Shown one piece after another: positions 8,301 to 17,030 of a stretch of 64,000 nucleotides of DNA; within the stretch, counting starts at the first letter, position 1, and every line of letters begins with the position of its first letter. The notes beneath the pieces were generated by a model that was not told the origin of the DNA, ran no database searches, and saw only the letters and a list, made by a program, of their open reading frames with translations. The translations under genes were made by a program, and so were the position numbers. The DNA comes from Sphaerolaimus hirsutus (taxonomy: Eukaryota; Nematoda; Chromadorea; Monhysterida; Sphaerolaimidae), in NCBI GenBank assembly GCA_964036195.1, contig OZ038450.1, positions 15,874,701-15,938,700 on the forward strand. The letters are read 5' to 3'.

Positions 8301-11208
8301 TGAAGTGAAAAAAGTTCACTAATGTCACATTGCGCAGCGTTTTTCACTTTACTCATATTTGAAATTCACTTGAAAAAGTGTCAAGTGAAAAAAACGGGAA
8401 AATGTGCGTATCAGGCAGATGTGCGTATCAGTGCACCCCCGGGTTACGGCTGCGTGGCACGAATCACCCCCACACTAAATACCGTACTAATAGAAGAACG
8501 CCGTTCTATTTTTTCGTCAACTTTTTTAGCTGTCGTTCTATTGGAGGCTGCCGTTCTATTTTTTTACACATTTTTCATTTGAACACAGTTTTATGGTTAT
8601 GAAACTGGAGCAACATTTCACTATCAGAGCATAATTTTTTTAAATATCGATATTATGATAATTTGAACGTTCTCACCATAAATTTCAATCAATTGTGGTT
8701 TTTGCACTAATCCACTGTAATTTCTGCCCACCGTTCTATTGGAGACTGCCGTTCAATTGGAGGCTGTCGTTCTATTATTCGTTCGTTTCACATGACGTAA
8801 TGGGGTCAACAGCGGCACTGGTTGACTCACTACGCATAGCAGGAGTTGATTCGCTCAGAGTTGACTCGTGCGCCCGTCCCGGGGTTACCCCATCCACTTT
8901 CGTTAAATATCGCTTAAAAACGCGCAAATATTTATTTATGTTTTAGTGGATTAGTTACAGCGTTAACCCATTCGCACATAGTACACGTTTTAAAAACCAT
9001 AGGAGCTCCGGCACTGGTCCGACTAGTAGTGTCGAATTCAATTTGGATAGTGTTTACTCATCCGCAACGACCCTGGCCCAGCTTTCAGCTCATCTGTGCA
9101 CACGCATACAGGGTGTTTCAAATTTACTTCGGTAGTTACAAGTAGGGTGTCAAAAAAAATTTTTTACGGAAAACGGAAACGGAAAAATAATTTCAGCGGC
9201 CGGAAAACGGAACGGAAAACGGAAAAAAATTTGCACTAGGCGGAAAACGGAAACGGAAACGGAAAAAAAATTTCAGCGGCCGGAAAAAGGGGCCGGAAAA
9301 ACGGAAACGGACAAATGAAATTTGCATAGAAATGACAAAAAATTTTCTGAAATTTTGCCGCAAGTGGGATAAATTTGCGTAAATTTTGCTGAAAACAGCA
9401 AAAATTCACATAATTGACAATCTGCATGAATGTTTACCAGTTTGGCTGTAACAGAAAACAGAAAGTTGAGCCAGAAAACGGTAAAATGAGGCGGAAAAAC
9501 AGAAAATTGAGGCGGAAAATGGAAAAAAAGGCAGAAAAACTGGAAATTGAGCCGGAAAACGAAAAATGAGCCGGAAAAACGGAAACGGAAAATTTAGTAG
9601 CCGGAAAACGGAACGGAAAACGGAAAAAAAATTTCAGCAGCCGGAAAACGGAACGGAAAACGGAAAAAATTTGCCTGCGGAAAACGGAAACGGAAAACGG
9701 AAATTTCACACCCTAGTTACAAGCTAGGTATTGTGATTGGTTAAGTTTTTTTTGTGTATTAATCGCGCGTGATGTTACGGAAGTGTGACTTTCATTGTGC
9801 GCAAAAATTGCTGGTTTTGCATTTAGCCGCTCATAAAATCGGCCGACATGTCGGCTTCAGGAGTTAGCGGTTTTGCGGCAGTTTGCGCGACGACCATTAG
9901 CCCAATAAAGCTGCCGCGGCTGAAAATACGCCGCCTGTTGCCTCATCAGCGGCGGCGCAGCCGGAAGCGGCACATCGTGTACATTGGAATTTGGATTGGA
10001 TCCGCTTTTTACGCGTGTTTTACTCCGTGAGCGCTGCTTTTCACAAGTTGGTGCTTTTGTCACCACAGCGTTTTTTTATTTGCGTGTTTGGTTTTTCGTT
10101 GTCCTGAATCTCGCATTCGCATAGCAATTTTTGCCGCCAGTCTTCGAAAGTTTGATAAGCTCACATTATGCCCATAAGACAACTTAGGTTTAGAAAAGAA
10201 GTCCACATCCAATGTCTGCAAGAAGTTGGCAATAGCAACTTTGAAAGGTCTTTAGTTCAAACAAACGTCCAGCATTTTAATGGAATTTTAATTAAAATTC
10301 ATCTAGTCAAAATGTATTCAAAATGAAGTTTCATACATAAGAAGTTTTTGCAAATGCAGTTATCGCACTGATCCAATTCTTTACCCCCTACGTATTGATT
10401 GCTACCAGTATTTCTACCGGGTTGTCAATGCTTGCCGAATGTATGAAGCCGCAAGCGCACCGTCCTTCCTCACTCAGGCGCGTCACTCGCTGGCGGCGGC
10501 TCACCGGTGCTACGTGTGCGGCCGGTGTGTGGCGCCGCTGCACAACCCATTTGGCTGCCCGGCCGCGCGGCTCGTTGCCCCGCCGCATGGTGTCTCCCCT
10601 TCTCCAATCCATAGTTGTTAAAACGTATTTACGTTTACTCGATAAGTACGTATACTCGAGTACTGCGTAAATACGTTTACGTTTTCTCACAAAAAATACC
10701 AGGGCTCGCTTACTCACATACTTTTAGAAAGTACGCGAGTACCGAAAACGTATTTTACATAGAAAGTGATATTTTGACAGACAGGAAGTGATAAACATTG
10801 GATATTTTCCTGAGAAGCACTTATCAGGAGAAAATGTGTCTCCTGTGAGAAAAATACCCACTTTGACGTTTTCTCAGGAAACAAGTATTTTACTCACGTT
10901 TTACGCAGTGTAAAAGTAAAAAATCTCACTTTACGTTTTCTGTACTCAGCTGTGAGTAAAATAAAAATACTTTACCCTTACGTTTACTTTGAAAAAAGTT
11001 CACTACTTTTTACAACTCTGCTCCAATCCATGTTGGTTGAAGTTTCCTCTGGCGTCGCCGACTCGCCGCGCGGCGGGTAGCCATCGTGCAGTCGTGCAGT
11101 CGCGCCACCTGGTGCTACAAGCACGCGGTGTCGCTGAAGCGCCACGTGCGCACCGAACACCTGCGCAATAGTTTGGAAGCTGTCGCCGGTTCTGGGCTGG
11201 CTGACTGA
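2242..11208 (+). CDS. Multi-C2H2 zinc-finger protein, 8 exons, 12 fingers
   Basis: Joining 2242-2388, 2581-2755, 4010-4077, 4374-4629, 5162-5475, 7757-7921, 10478-10524 and 11100-11208 gives 1281 nt, exactly 427 codons including a TGA stop at 11206-11208. The product is almost all C2H2 fingers: 12, mostly C-x2-C-x12-H-x3/4-H, with finger 1 C-x4-C and finger 6 ending H-x3-C. Every splice phase matches, and five fingers (2, 4, 9, 11, 12) are completed only across an exon junction, which strongly supports the model. Such proteins are usually nuclear DNA-binding regulators; the target and orthologue are unknown. An ATG at 2245 lies three bases after an acceptor-like CAG, so either it is the start or more exons lie upstream. 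No KRAB, BTB or ZAD domain is visible. Introns are swollen by transposons. Confidence 0.9.
2581..2755 (+). CDS. Zinc-finger gene exon 2 (end of finger 2, finger 3, start of finger 4)
   Basis: The acceptor is CATTCCCAG. The exon opens SGNVYTHGISAH, which completes finger 2 as C-x2-C-x12-H-x4-H. Finger 3 is CNGC...HFRQSH. The exon stops inside finger 4 (CPLCNVHFHS plus one base) at the donor GTGTGT, phase 1. Confidence 0.9.
2809..3889. mobile_element. hAT-type MITE with ACGTAA interior, carrying a nested insertion
   Basis: Ends CATAGTTGTT and ACAACTCTG are inverted repeats. Flanks GCTTCCAT (2801-2808) and GCTTTGAT (3890-3897) are an eroded 8-bp duplication (6 of 8). The family match is the element at 10610-11020. 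The interior repeats TTTACG/ACGTAA words. It lies inside the exon 2-exon 3 intron and is interrupted by the element at 3060-3610. Confidence 0.75.
3060..3610. mobile_element. MITE with ~130-bp inverted ends, nested in the hAT-type element
   Basis: Begins GGTGGCCCACGTCAGGCG and ends with the reverse complement; the arms stay alignable for about 130 bases through AATGGGGTACATTTAT. A third diverged copy of the arm lies inside near 3320-3375. No clear target duplication and no coding capacity were found. Confidence 0.8.
4010..4077 (+). CDS. Zinc-finger gene exon 3 (end of finger 4)
   Basis: The acceptor is TCTACACAG. The single carried base plus GT makes Arg, then EAFKQHLRLHQSE completes finger 4 with exactly 12 residues between the second Cys and the first His. 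The exon is 68 nt, ends ...PDKNR, donor GTTTGT, phase 0. Confidence 0.85.
4172..4303. mobile_element. TACCGTAT-family MITE, short
   Basis: Begins TACCGTATTCCCTCGAA and ends ...TATTTCGAGGAATA, with a poly-G run and AATACCCC/GGGGTATT words inside. It lies in the zinc-finger intron between exons 3 and 4. Confidence 0.7.
4374..4629 (+). CDS. Zinc-finger gene exon 4 (fingers 5 and 6)
   Basis: The acceptor is CTAACTTCCAG; the frame opens DPFSCDICGAGSC. Finger 5 has 14 residues between the second Cys and first His. Finger 6 (CTRCGALF...HVNEC) is C2HC. A charged tail, SSEVVEQKIQAAV, follows. The donor GTTGGT leaves phase 1. The exon has no in-frame ATG at its start. Confidence 0.85.
4712..5129. mobile_element. 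TA-flanked MITE with GTTCTATT/AATAGAAC iterations
   Basis: Ends TACCGTATTTCTTCTTT and AAGAAATACGGTA are inverted. The interior repeats AATAGAACGGCAG and its complement. It sits 32 bases upstream of exon 5, and the exon acceptor lies just outside it. The block at 8476-8785 carries the same words. Confidence 0.8.
5162..5475 (+). CDS. Zinc-finger gene exon 5 (fingers 7, 8, most of 9)
   Basis: The acceptor is CCTATCCGAAG; the carried G plus CC makes Ala, giving EAGTPSTSDPSAG, then finger 7 (CNKC...HMLAAH), finger 8 (CADCGRHF...HVRSH) and finger 9 up to LRHHVR. The donor is GTGTGT, phase 0. The exon is very GC-rich compared with its surroundings. Confidence 0.92.
5675..7056. mobile_element. hAT-type MITE with ATATCGA interior
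   Basis: Ends TAGGGTTGGGACGATAT and its complement. A perfect 8-bp duplication ACAAAAAA lies at 5667-5674 and 7057-7064. Both arms consist of ATATCGA/TCGATAT iterations. The middle holds the nested copy at 6287-6968. Confidence 0.85.
6287..6968. mobile_element. Inner copy of the GAAGGGTGTGC element
   Basis: Same ends and internal order as the outer copy: poly-T, GTAGATCGGTAC repeats, and a conserved stretch with CATACATGGGTATTGGG. It therefore jumped into the hAT element before, or after, that element landed in its relative. Confidence 0.8.
7757..7921 (+). CDS. Zinc-finger gene exon 6 (end of finger 9, finger 10, most of 11)
   Basis: The acceptor is CCGCACGCAG. SAHEVALPYKC supplies the last His of finger 9. 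Finger 10 is CSECGKHF...HCRTVH, and finger 11 runs CEQCDAVF...LNRHM. It ends at a consensus GTAAGT donor, phase 0. Confidence 0.92.
8052..8440. mobile_element. Palindromic MITE with 8-bp target duplication
   Basis: A perfect GGGTTACG duplication lies at 8044-8051 and 8441-8448. The termini GGGGGCAAGCCTGATACGC and GCGTATCAGTGCACCCCC are inverted. The whole element folds back through repeats of TTCACTTGACAC and GATTTTCAGATATGAG. 389 bp, no coding content. Confidence 0.85.
8476..8785. repeat. Partial relative of the 4712-5129 element
   Basis: Shows TACCGTACTAATAGAAG and several GTTCTATTGGAGGC words, the interior vocabulary of the element at 4712. A matching right end is not obvious, so the boundaries are approximate. 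Confidence 0.5.
9143..9715. mobile_element. hAT-type MITE with CGGAAAACGG interior
   Basis: The ends TAGGGTGTCAAAA and TTTCACACCCTA are inverted; a perfect 8-bp duplication GTTACAAG lies at 9135-9142 and 9716-9723. Most of the element is GGAAAACGGAAACGG iterated with drift. The central 100 bases are AT-rich. Confidence 0.88.
10478..10524 (+). CDS. Zinc-finger gene exon 7 (end of finger 11, start of finger 12)
   Basis: The acceptor is CTCACTCAG. ARHSLAAAH supplies the last His of finger 11 (C-x2-C-x12-H-x3-H), then CYVCG opens finger 12. The donor is GTGTGT with two bases carried (CG). Only 47 nt, but it is the only sequence between exons 6 and 8 that completes finger 11 in phase. Confidence 0.75.
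10610..11020. mobile_element. hAT-type MITE with ACGTAA interior in the last zinc-finger intron
   Basis: Ends CATAGTTGTT and ACAACTCTG. A perfect 8-bp duplication CTCCAATC lies at 10602-10609 and 11021-11028. The interior holds TTTACG words. Removing it restores a short intron between exons 7 and 8. Confidence 0.9.
11100..11208 (+). CDS. Zinc-finger gene last exon (end of finger 12, C-terminus, stop)
   Basis: CYKHAVSLKRHVRTEH is plainly the second half of a finger, followed by LRNSLEAVAGSGLAD and TGA. The canonical in-phase acceptor is GTGCAG ending at 11099, giving RRATW before CYKH and a 16-residue spacing in finger 12. Starting at 11112 would give a textbook 12-residue finger but needs a TG 3' end. 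An AG at 11091 is out of phase with the donor. Confidence 0.75.
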
Positions 11209-11337
11209 TTTGATTGTTCACATTTTATTTCGGTCTGTTTCGTGTGGTTTGTTCACCGCGTTTGTTCGTGCGCGCTTGAATGTTGATTAGTAAACTCGAC
11301 GAATAGTTGACGGAACATAATCGATGTCTAATGCCAG

Positions 11338-11517
11338 GGGGCAGTCCCAAGCCCTGTAAAGTGTAAAGTAAAGTGTCAAATGTAAAGTCAAATGCAAAGT
11401 AAAGTGTCAATCAGTACAAAAAAGAAAGGATTTTATTACTGAACTTTGCATGACAATTGACAGTTTACTTTGCATTTGACTTTACATTTGACACTTTACA
11501 GGGCTTGGGACTGCCAC
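11338..11517. mobile_element. CWG-flanked GGGGCAGTCCC element, copy outside coding exons
   Basis: Flanked by CAG (11335-11337, 11518-11520). Ends GGGGCAGTCCCAAGCCCTG and CAGGGCTTGGGACTGCCAC are inverted. Arms are AAGTGTAAAGTCAAATG-type words. It lies just after the zinc-finger stop, possibly in its 3' untranslated region. It begins GG, not GT, unlike the copies inside the cyclase gene. Confidence 0.88.
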
Positions 11518-11538
11518 CAGCGCACAATCCGGCATCAT

Positions 11539-11544
11539 AATAAA
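11539..11544 (+). promoter_or_regulatory. Possible polyadenylation signal of the zinc-finger gene
   Basis: AATAAA, 330 bases after the stop codon and just beyond the inserted CWG element. In AT-rich DNA this hexamer is common, so the assignment is weak. Confidence 0.25.
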
Positions 11545-11639
11545 TTCTGACACATTTGAATTGACGGATTGGAAATCGATCTGTAAAATTATCATATAAA
11601 AGTGCCATCCCTGACATCTTTTATGTCTGGTTGAGGGCG

Positions 11640-11790
11640 TTAAATTTTTCCGGGATCGGGATTGGGGATTTTAACATTTCGGGATCGGGTCAGGATTTCG
11701 ATTTTGAGATTTAATGATCGGGATTGAGGTTCCGGGATCAAAACTGCAAAAGCCGAAATATTTCGAGATTCAGGATCGGGATCCAGTTTG
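11640..11790. repeat. CGGGATCGGG iteration block
   Basis: Repeats of TCGGGATCGGGATT with drift, ending in GTTTGGACCCTA. The same vocabulary and the complementary end TAGGGTTCAAACGGGATT occur at 43035. Probably another hAT-type element; its left end was not located. Confidence 0.5.
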
Positions 11791-13353
11791 GACCCTAGCA
11801 GGAGAACCTGATATGATTTTTCAAATCACTGCCATAAAGTTTGGTGCTAATGCTGTAGTTGCACGCAATTGTGCAGTTTGATGCATGATATAATGTTTAT
11901 AACTCGATTTCTTGTTTTGATGGTTTTTGCAGCAAATTTGGTGGTATAGCATTCCTTTTTGTATGTTTTAGCAGTTATCATAAGCTGTGATTCAATCGGG
12001 TAGTACGCATAGTTATGTTGCGGGTTTTCATATTAAGCATTAATGCAAATACATTCATTTACACTTCCAAAATGATTTAGACAGTGTTCTCAGCTAGAAC
12101 ATGCCATTTCTACCAAAAAAATGTAAATGATATGTGATTCACAGAAAGCTTATTAATTTTCAAATGACCAAATTTTCATAAAGAAAACTTATTAATTTTT
12201 AAGTGACCAAATTTCAAGCTTTCCAACGTTCTACACTAATTGAGGCCTCTAATTCTAAAAGTTGACAAGTCCACAAAATGTTATTTATAAGCTTCAGATC
12301 CAATTCCTGATTCATGCTTTGTGTCCAATTTGGCTCTCATGCCTACCATTTAGTTCCAAACGTTTAGCACATAACACTGTAGAACTTCTTGTCCAAATTT
12401 TTTTTGCATATTTCCCAAAAAAATGTCAAATTTGGCACTAACATATAAGGTCATGTGAGGTCAAAAAAATGATGGAAAATGATGAAAAATGTGCGGCAGT
12501 AGCCCCAGATGACGTTTCCGGGCGTAACTCGAAATGTTCATATTTTGGATTTGTCGACTTTTAGAATTGGACGCCTCAATTATATTCCAGTGAAGGCATA
12601 AAAATCATCTAAAAATAGATTTCTTTTTCCCAATACTACCTGTCGTTGTCCAAATCTACAAGACTTCTTTCTGTCTGACTTAAGAGATAAAATGTCATTA
12701 GCACCGTTATTTAGATTCAAATACTATTTTTAGCTGAAAATCTAGGCATTGTGAGTGTGACGCATGTGGCCTTATGGTTCCGCCTAACTTGATTACTTAG
12801 TATGGATTTTTATAATCATCTCATTTTGATAGACTTTATTACCAAGGATTGAGTTTTATATGTAGCAGGCGCTGGAGGCTCTTGCGGAGATGATGTATTT
12901 TCATGCTTTGGCGCTCTGTCCGTCGTTAGAAAACGTTTTTGTAGTACTAGAGAGAAAATCACAAGATTTGAACTTGCTAAGTGCATCCCACTGCGAAACT
13001 GATTGCACATTTGAAATACCCATTGTAGGTGAAAAATAGCTCAAAAGAAAGATATACGCACTTATATTACAAAAAAGGTGAAAAAAAGCAATAGGCATAT
13101 GGACTATTGATTTTGAAGGTGAATTGATGATGATAATTTACGAAATTGGGCAAGAATTTGATTTAACTTTCTCCATATACATAGCTATGTAGATAGCTGG
13201 TCGATTGGGGGGCGGGGGGTTCAGGGGATAGTAGCCAAAAATATTTCCTCCGTGTAGATAGATAGCTGGGTGATTTGGGGTTGTTAGCCCCCCAAACCCC
13301 ACATTGGAAACCCCTGGTAATCTACGAAGCACTTCTTTCAAATATGCGCACTG
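11791..13353. other. AT-rich spacer without recognisable genes
   Basis: No exon, long inverted repeat or tandem array found. A short stretch at 13180-13325 has GTAGATAGCTGG and a poly-G run related to the block at 15000. Confidence 0.5.
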
Positions 13354-14427
13354 CGTATACGCGGCGGACATCACACTTAGTATGAAAACCTACTATAACC
13401 CATCTGAATAATGAGCCAAAACTTTTACATTTTGTCATCATAATACTTCGTTTTTACTATGAAATAATTAATTGCGAAATTTATCACAAATTTTTTTTCA
13501 TAACATTTTGGTAGGTCTTCATGCTAGGTGTGCTTAGGGTGGCAGACGGTACGGCCTTGCGGTAAACCATACGGTACGGTAAATTTTCCTTTTTGCGGTA
13601 AACGGTACGGTATGGTAAATCTTCAATTTTGCGGTAAACGGTACGGTATGGTAAATCTGAAAAGTGCGGTACGCGGTACGGTACGGTACGGTAAATTTCT
13701 GATGTCAGAAATGTATCAATGCGAGACTACAGACAACTTTTAGTTCATAAATTGACACCAAATTCAATTACACAATCTGATAAATGGACTTAAAAAAACA
13801 ATAACAGTATGATGACATAACCCACAATGTAGGGGCTCAATATATAGACTTATTCAAGATGTAGAAGGAAGAAATGGAGAAAAAATTGCTAAAAGTGGGT
13901 GTAAAATTGCTATAAGTAGGTGAAAAGTAGTTGAAAATAGGTATATAACCATACATCAAACATCACTGCAACAAATAAGCTCAAATTAAAAATAAATACA
14001 TTGAGGGGGATGTTTCACACCTTAAGAGCATGTTGAAGTGCACAGCTTGATTTTATAAACACATTATACTATTGTAAATCATTACTTATAGCAATATTGC
14101 ATGCAGAAATGCAAGGCCTTCAAATCAGGAAAACTATGTTGTGAATTGTGCACGCTTGCGCGCAAAAATTTCAGAACACCCCGTTAATTGTCATCAATAA
14201 ATTGGCATATCCTAGGTCAATCTGAGTAAAATTTACCGCATTTTCTGCGGTGATTGAGTGCGGTACGCGGTACGGTACGGTAAATTTTTGAAAATGCTGT
14301 ACGCGGTACGGTACAGTAAATTTCTAAAAGTGCGGTAAACGGTACGGTACGGTAAATTTCTCAAAAATGCGGTACGGTACGGTACGGTAAATTCTGCCAC
14401 CCTAGGTGTGCTGTCCGCTGAGTATAC
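13354..14427. mobile_element. GTATACGCGG-ended MITE split by a nested hAT-type element
   Basis: Left end GTATACGCGGCGGACATC and right end GTCCGCTGAGTATAC are inverted, continuing into TATGAAAACCTAC. An intact-size relative of about 200 bp is at 55703-55899 in the cyclase gene. The extra length here is the insertion at 13535-14404, which sits in the right arm. Confidence 0.85.
13535..14404. mobile_element. hAT-type MITE with GGTACGGTAA interior
   Basis: Ends TAGGGTGGCAGA and TCTGCCACCCTA; perfect 8-bp duplication GGTGTGCT at 13527-13534 and 14405-14412. Both arms are GCGGTACGGTACGGTAAATT iterations; the centre (13700-14240) is plain AT-rich DNA. Confidence 0.9.
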
Positions 14428-14857
14428 CTGTGGATTTGGACAGCATGATTTTGCTTAAAACAGCGTGCTCGCCCACCAGATTTTGGAAAGTACAGAGTGA
14501 ATCCGTCTGTACCAACAATTTCGTACCAATTGTAACGATAAAATAATTTAAATAATTACTTCTTATTACCTACCTTAATTACCTTAAGATAAATTTCTTT
14601 GAAAAAAACACCCCCCGATGGCGATAGCAGAGCTGTCATGACGACTTTTGAAAGCATTCGCTGATAGCCGATGTTTTCCCGTGTTTCCTTCAGTTAACCT
14701 CATACTGATGCGATTGCTTTTTATCGAGTTGACAGGCTTAGCTTGCGCTCAGTCTGTCATTAATAACCTTGGGTTATTAACGGATACCGGATTTTTTGTC
14801 GGGCTGTGTATATAACGTGCCCGATTCATGTAGCCCTTGTGACCACCAATAGTGATG

Positions 14858-14992
14858 GAAAAGCGCCAGGAAAAATGACGCCAATGGCGCCATTCAAAAA
14901 ATTGGCGCCGGGCACCAGAGAAAATGGCGCCAGGCGCCGCCAATGGCGCCTTGGCGTCGGGCGCCACAATGGCGCCAGGCGCCAACGCTGAA
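14858..14992. repeat. GGCGCC-iteration block, left part of a TAGTGATGG-type element
   Basis: Starts TAGTGATGGAAAAGCGCC, the end of the complete small element at 62558-62665. It continues as iterated AATGGCGCC. A related block at 16055-16160 may be the other arm, separated by later insertions. Confidence 0.6.
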
Positions 14993-14999
14993 ATTCACT

Positions 15000-15420
15000 A
15001 TTTCTGCCTGTATATCAGGGGTCTCCTGGGGGGGGGGGGGCTGCTCCCCCCAAATCGGCCAGCTATCTATCCCGGAGGCCGCTCAGCTATCTATCTATCC
15101 CGAGGCAACATTTTTGGTTACTACCCCCAAAGACCCCCCCCCAAAAAAAAAAATCGCTCAGCTATCTATCTATCTGGATACATGGTTATATACCTATTTT
15201 TAGCCATTTTAAACCTACTTTTGGCTACGTTTAACTGATTATTAGCGATTTTTTCCCTTTCTGCCTTCTTAACCTTGAAAACACCTATATATTGTGCCCC
15301 CGCCAGCTCCCCCAAACCCCTCCCCCAGAAAAATTTTCAGCTATCTATCCCTCCGGAGGAGCGATTTGCTATCTATCCAGCCCAAGCAAGGGCCAAAATC
15401 TTGGAGACCCCAGCTGTATA
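15000..15420. repeat. Poly-G/poly-C and GCTATCTATC block
   Basis: Alternating G/C homopolymers with CAGCTATCTATCTATC and CCCCCAAA words. It looks like a low-complexity transposon interior inserted between the two GGCGCC blocks; ends not resolved. Confidence 0.4.
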
Positions 15421-15645
15421 TCATCACGAATATATTTATAGAATAGCAAAGTGCTAAACCATTTTTCTGGTAGTGACTCAAGCCACAAAACTAATCTTAT
15501 GATGAATTGAGTGGGGTCTATTATTTTGCCAGAACTTTTATGAAATTATATTATGTAGGCATCTATTCATTGCTTGTCAAATCATACAGTCAGATGCAGA
15601 AAAATTCAACAATAACATAGATGCATAAATGTCTATACACATACG

Positions 15646-15750
15646 TACTGTATTTGCTTGAATAATTCCTCCACTTGAACAGGTAGTTTCCCCTCAACAA
15701 GTCTGAGGAAAAAATAATTCCCGACGGGAATTATTCAAGCAAATACGGTG
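15646..15750. mobile_element. TACCGTAT-family MITE, 105 bp
   Basis: Ends TACTGTATTTGCTTGAATAA and the complement TTATTCAAGCAAATACGGT enclose only about 60 bases. Degenerate G/C words similar to this family follow at 15800-15850. Confidence 0.65.
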
Positions 15751-16054
15751 TAAGCAAATACATATAGCAAGTACTTTCCCACCGCTTCCTAAGGCAACCA
15801 GTGTTTCTAGGATAAGCCCCCTCTAAATACCCCCAGGTCTGAGCGAGCTGGGGATATTAATATTATTGACACTTTTCTAATTGTGGGCCATATTTGAAAA
15901 TTTGCAGTTTATGTGGTATAAAACCATCAACATGAACCCAGACTTTCAACGCGAGTGACAAAATTCTAAAGTCAATGTGTTTAAACGCCACCAAAATGAT
16001 ATCATTCAGCAGATAAGGCAGTTGAACATAAGAAAATATAACGTTATATCCCAG

Positions 16055-16470
16055 CATCTTGGCGCCATCTCTGGCGCCATCCAAAACAAGGGCGACGGGC
16101 GCCAAATTGGCGCCAGCGAAAATGGCGCCAAGCGCCAATGGCGCTAGCGCCATAAAAGGGCTTTAACTACTAGTGACCCTTCAAGTTTTGAATTGTGATT
16201 TTTTATGATTTGAACAGCCACATCAAATTTCAGAAAAGTCGTAAACGCTACGTAATGTCCCCGCAGGACAATAGTCATAACTGAAAATAGAGTGAATCTT
16301 CTCAACGGACGTTCACTGGACACTGCACCTCTCTGTTTTTGTATAATAAATATTGACAAAAGCGCCAGCCGCCAGCCGCCCGGTGCACAAGTAACAAATG
16401 TAGTAAAAGGGTGACATGGTGCGGCGTACTTTGGCGCCCTCAAATGGTGCCATTTCATCTCTAATCAGGT
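16055..16470. repeat. GGCGCC-iteration blocks
   Basis: TTGGCGCCATCTCTGGCGCC and further drifted copies to 16160, then a second cluster at 16360-16460 ending in GGTGCCATTTCATC, similar to the right end of the element at 62558. Boundaries uncertain. Confidence 0.45.
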
Positions 16471-17030
16471 GTATACTTGTTGTTTTTGGAGGGGGGGGGT
16501 TTGCAGGGGATCAATATATAGGATTTTTCAAACTTCAGGAGGAAAAAAAGAATGAAAAATCGCCAGATAAATATGTAGATATAGCTGGAGCGTTTTGGGG
16601 GTAACCAACCCCTCCAACCCCCCTACGGCATCCCTGCAGTGCCCATGAAGACCCAGTGCTCAAATTTGGGAGCAGTACCATAACACCGGGTCTACATTGG
16701 CACCGGATATTGCTACTTGTGCACCGGGTTCTATCCCGCCAGCCCTCGCTACCAAGTTTGGCGGCAAGAAATCCAGTATCCACCCATAATACGGAAATAG
16801 ACATGCCAAAATGCGGAAATTTGAAGGCTGAATAACATCCGAATGCTACTGAACTCCTAGATCGAAACTAGCTACACGTTTACATAACCGGAAAGCCCAT
16901 GGCAGACAACGCGCTCCGATTTTCAGAACAAATGAGTGACGTGGCGTTAAGTTATCAAGGATTCAAGTGCCGTAGACGTGGAATTATTCAAAAAGGTATC
17001 AGTTGCCAAGGGGTGAATCCACTCTAGCAT

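Noticed and set aside
10525..11099. Treating the last zinc-finger intron as another CWG introner
   Set aside because: Its edges (GTGTGTGGCG, TCGTGCAG) do not match the family ends; its bulk is an ordinary hAT-type insertion with its own 8-bp duplication.
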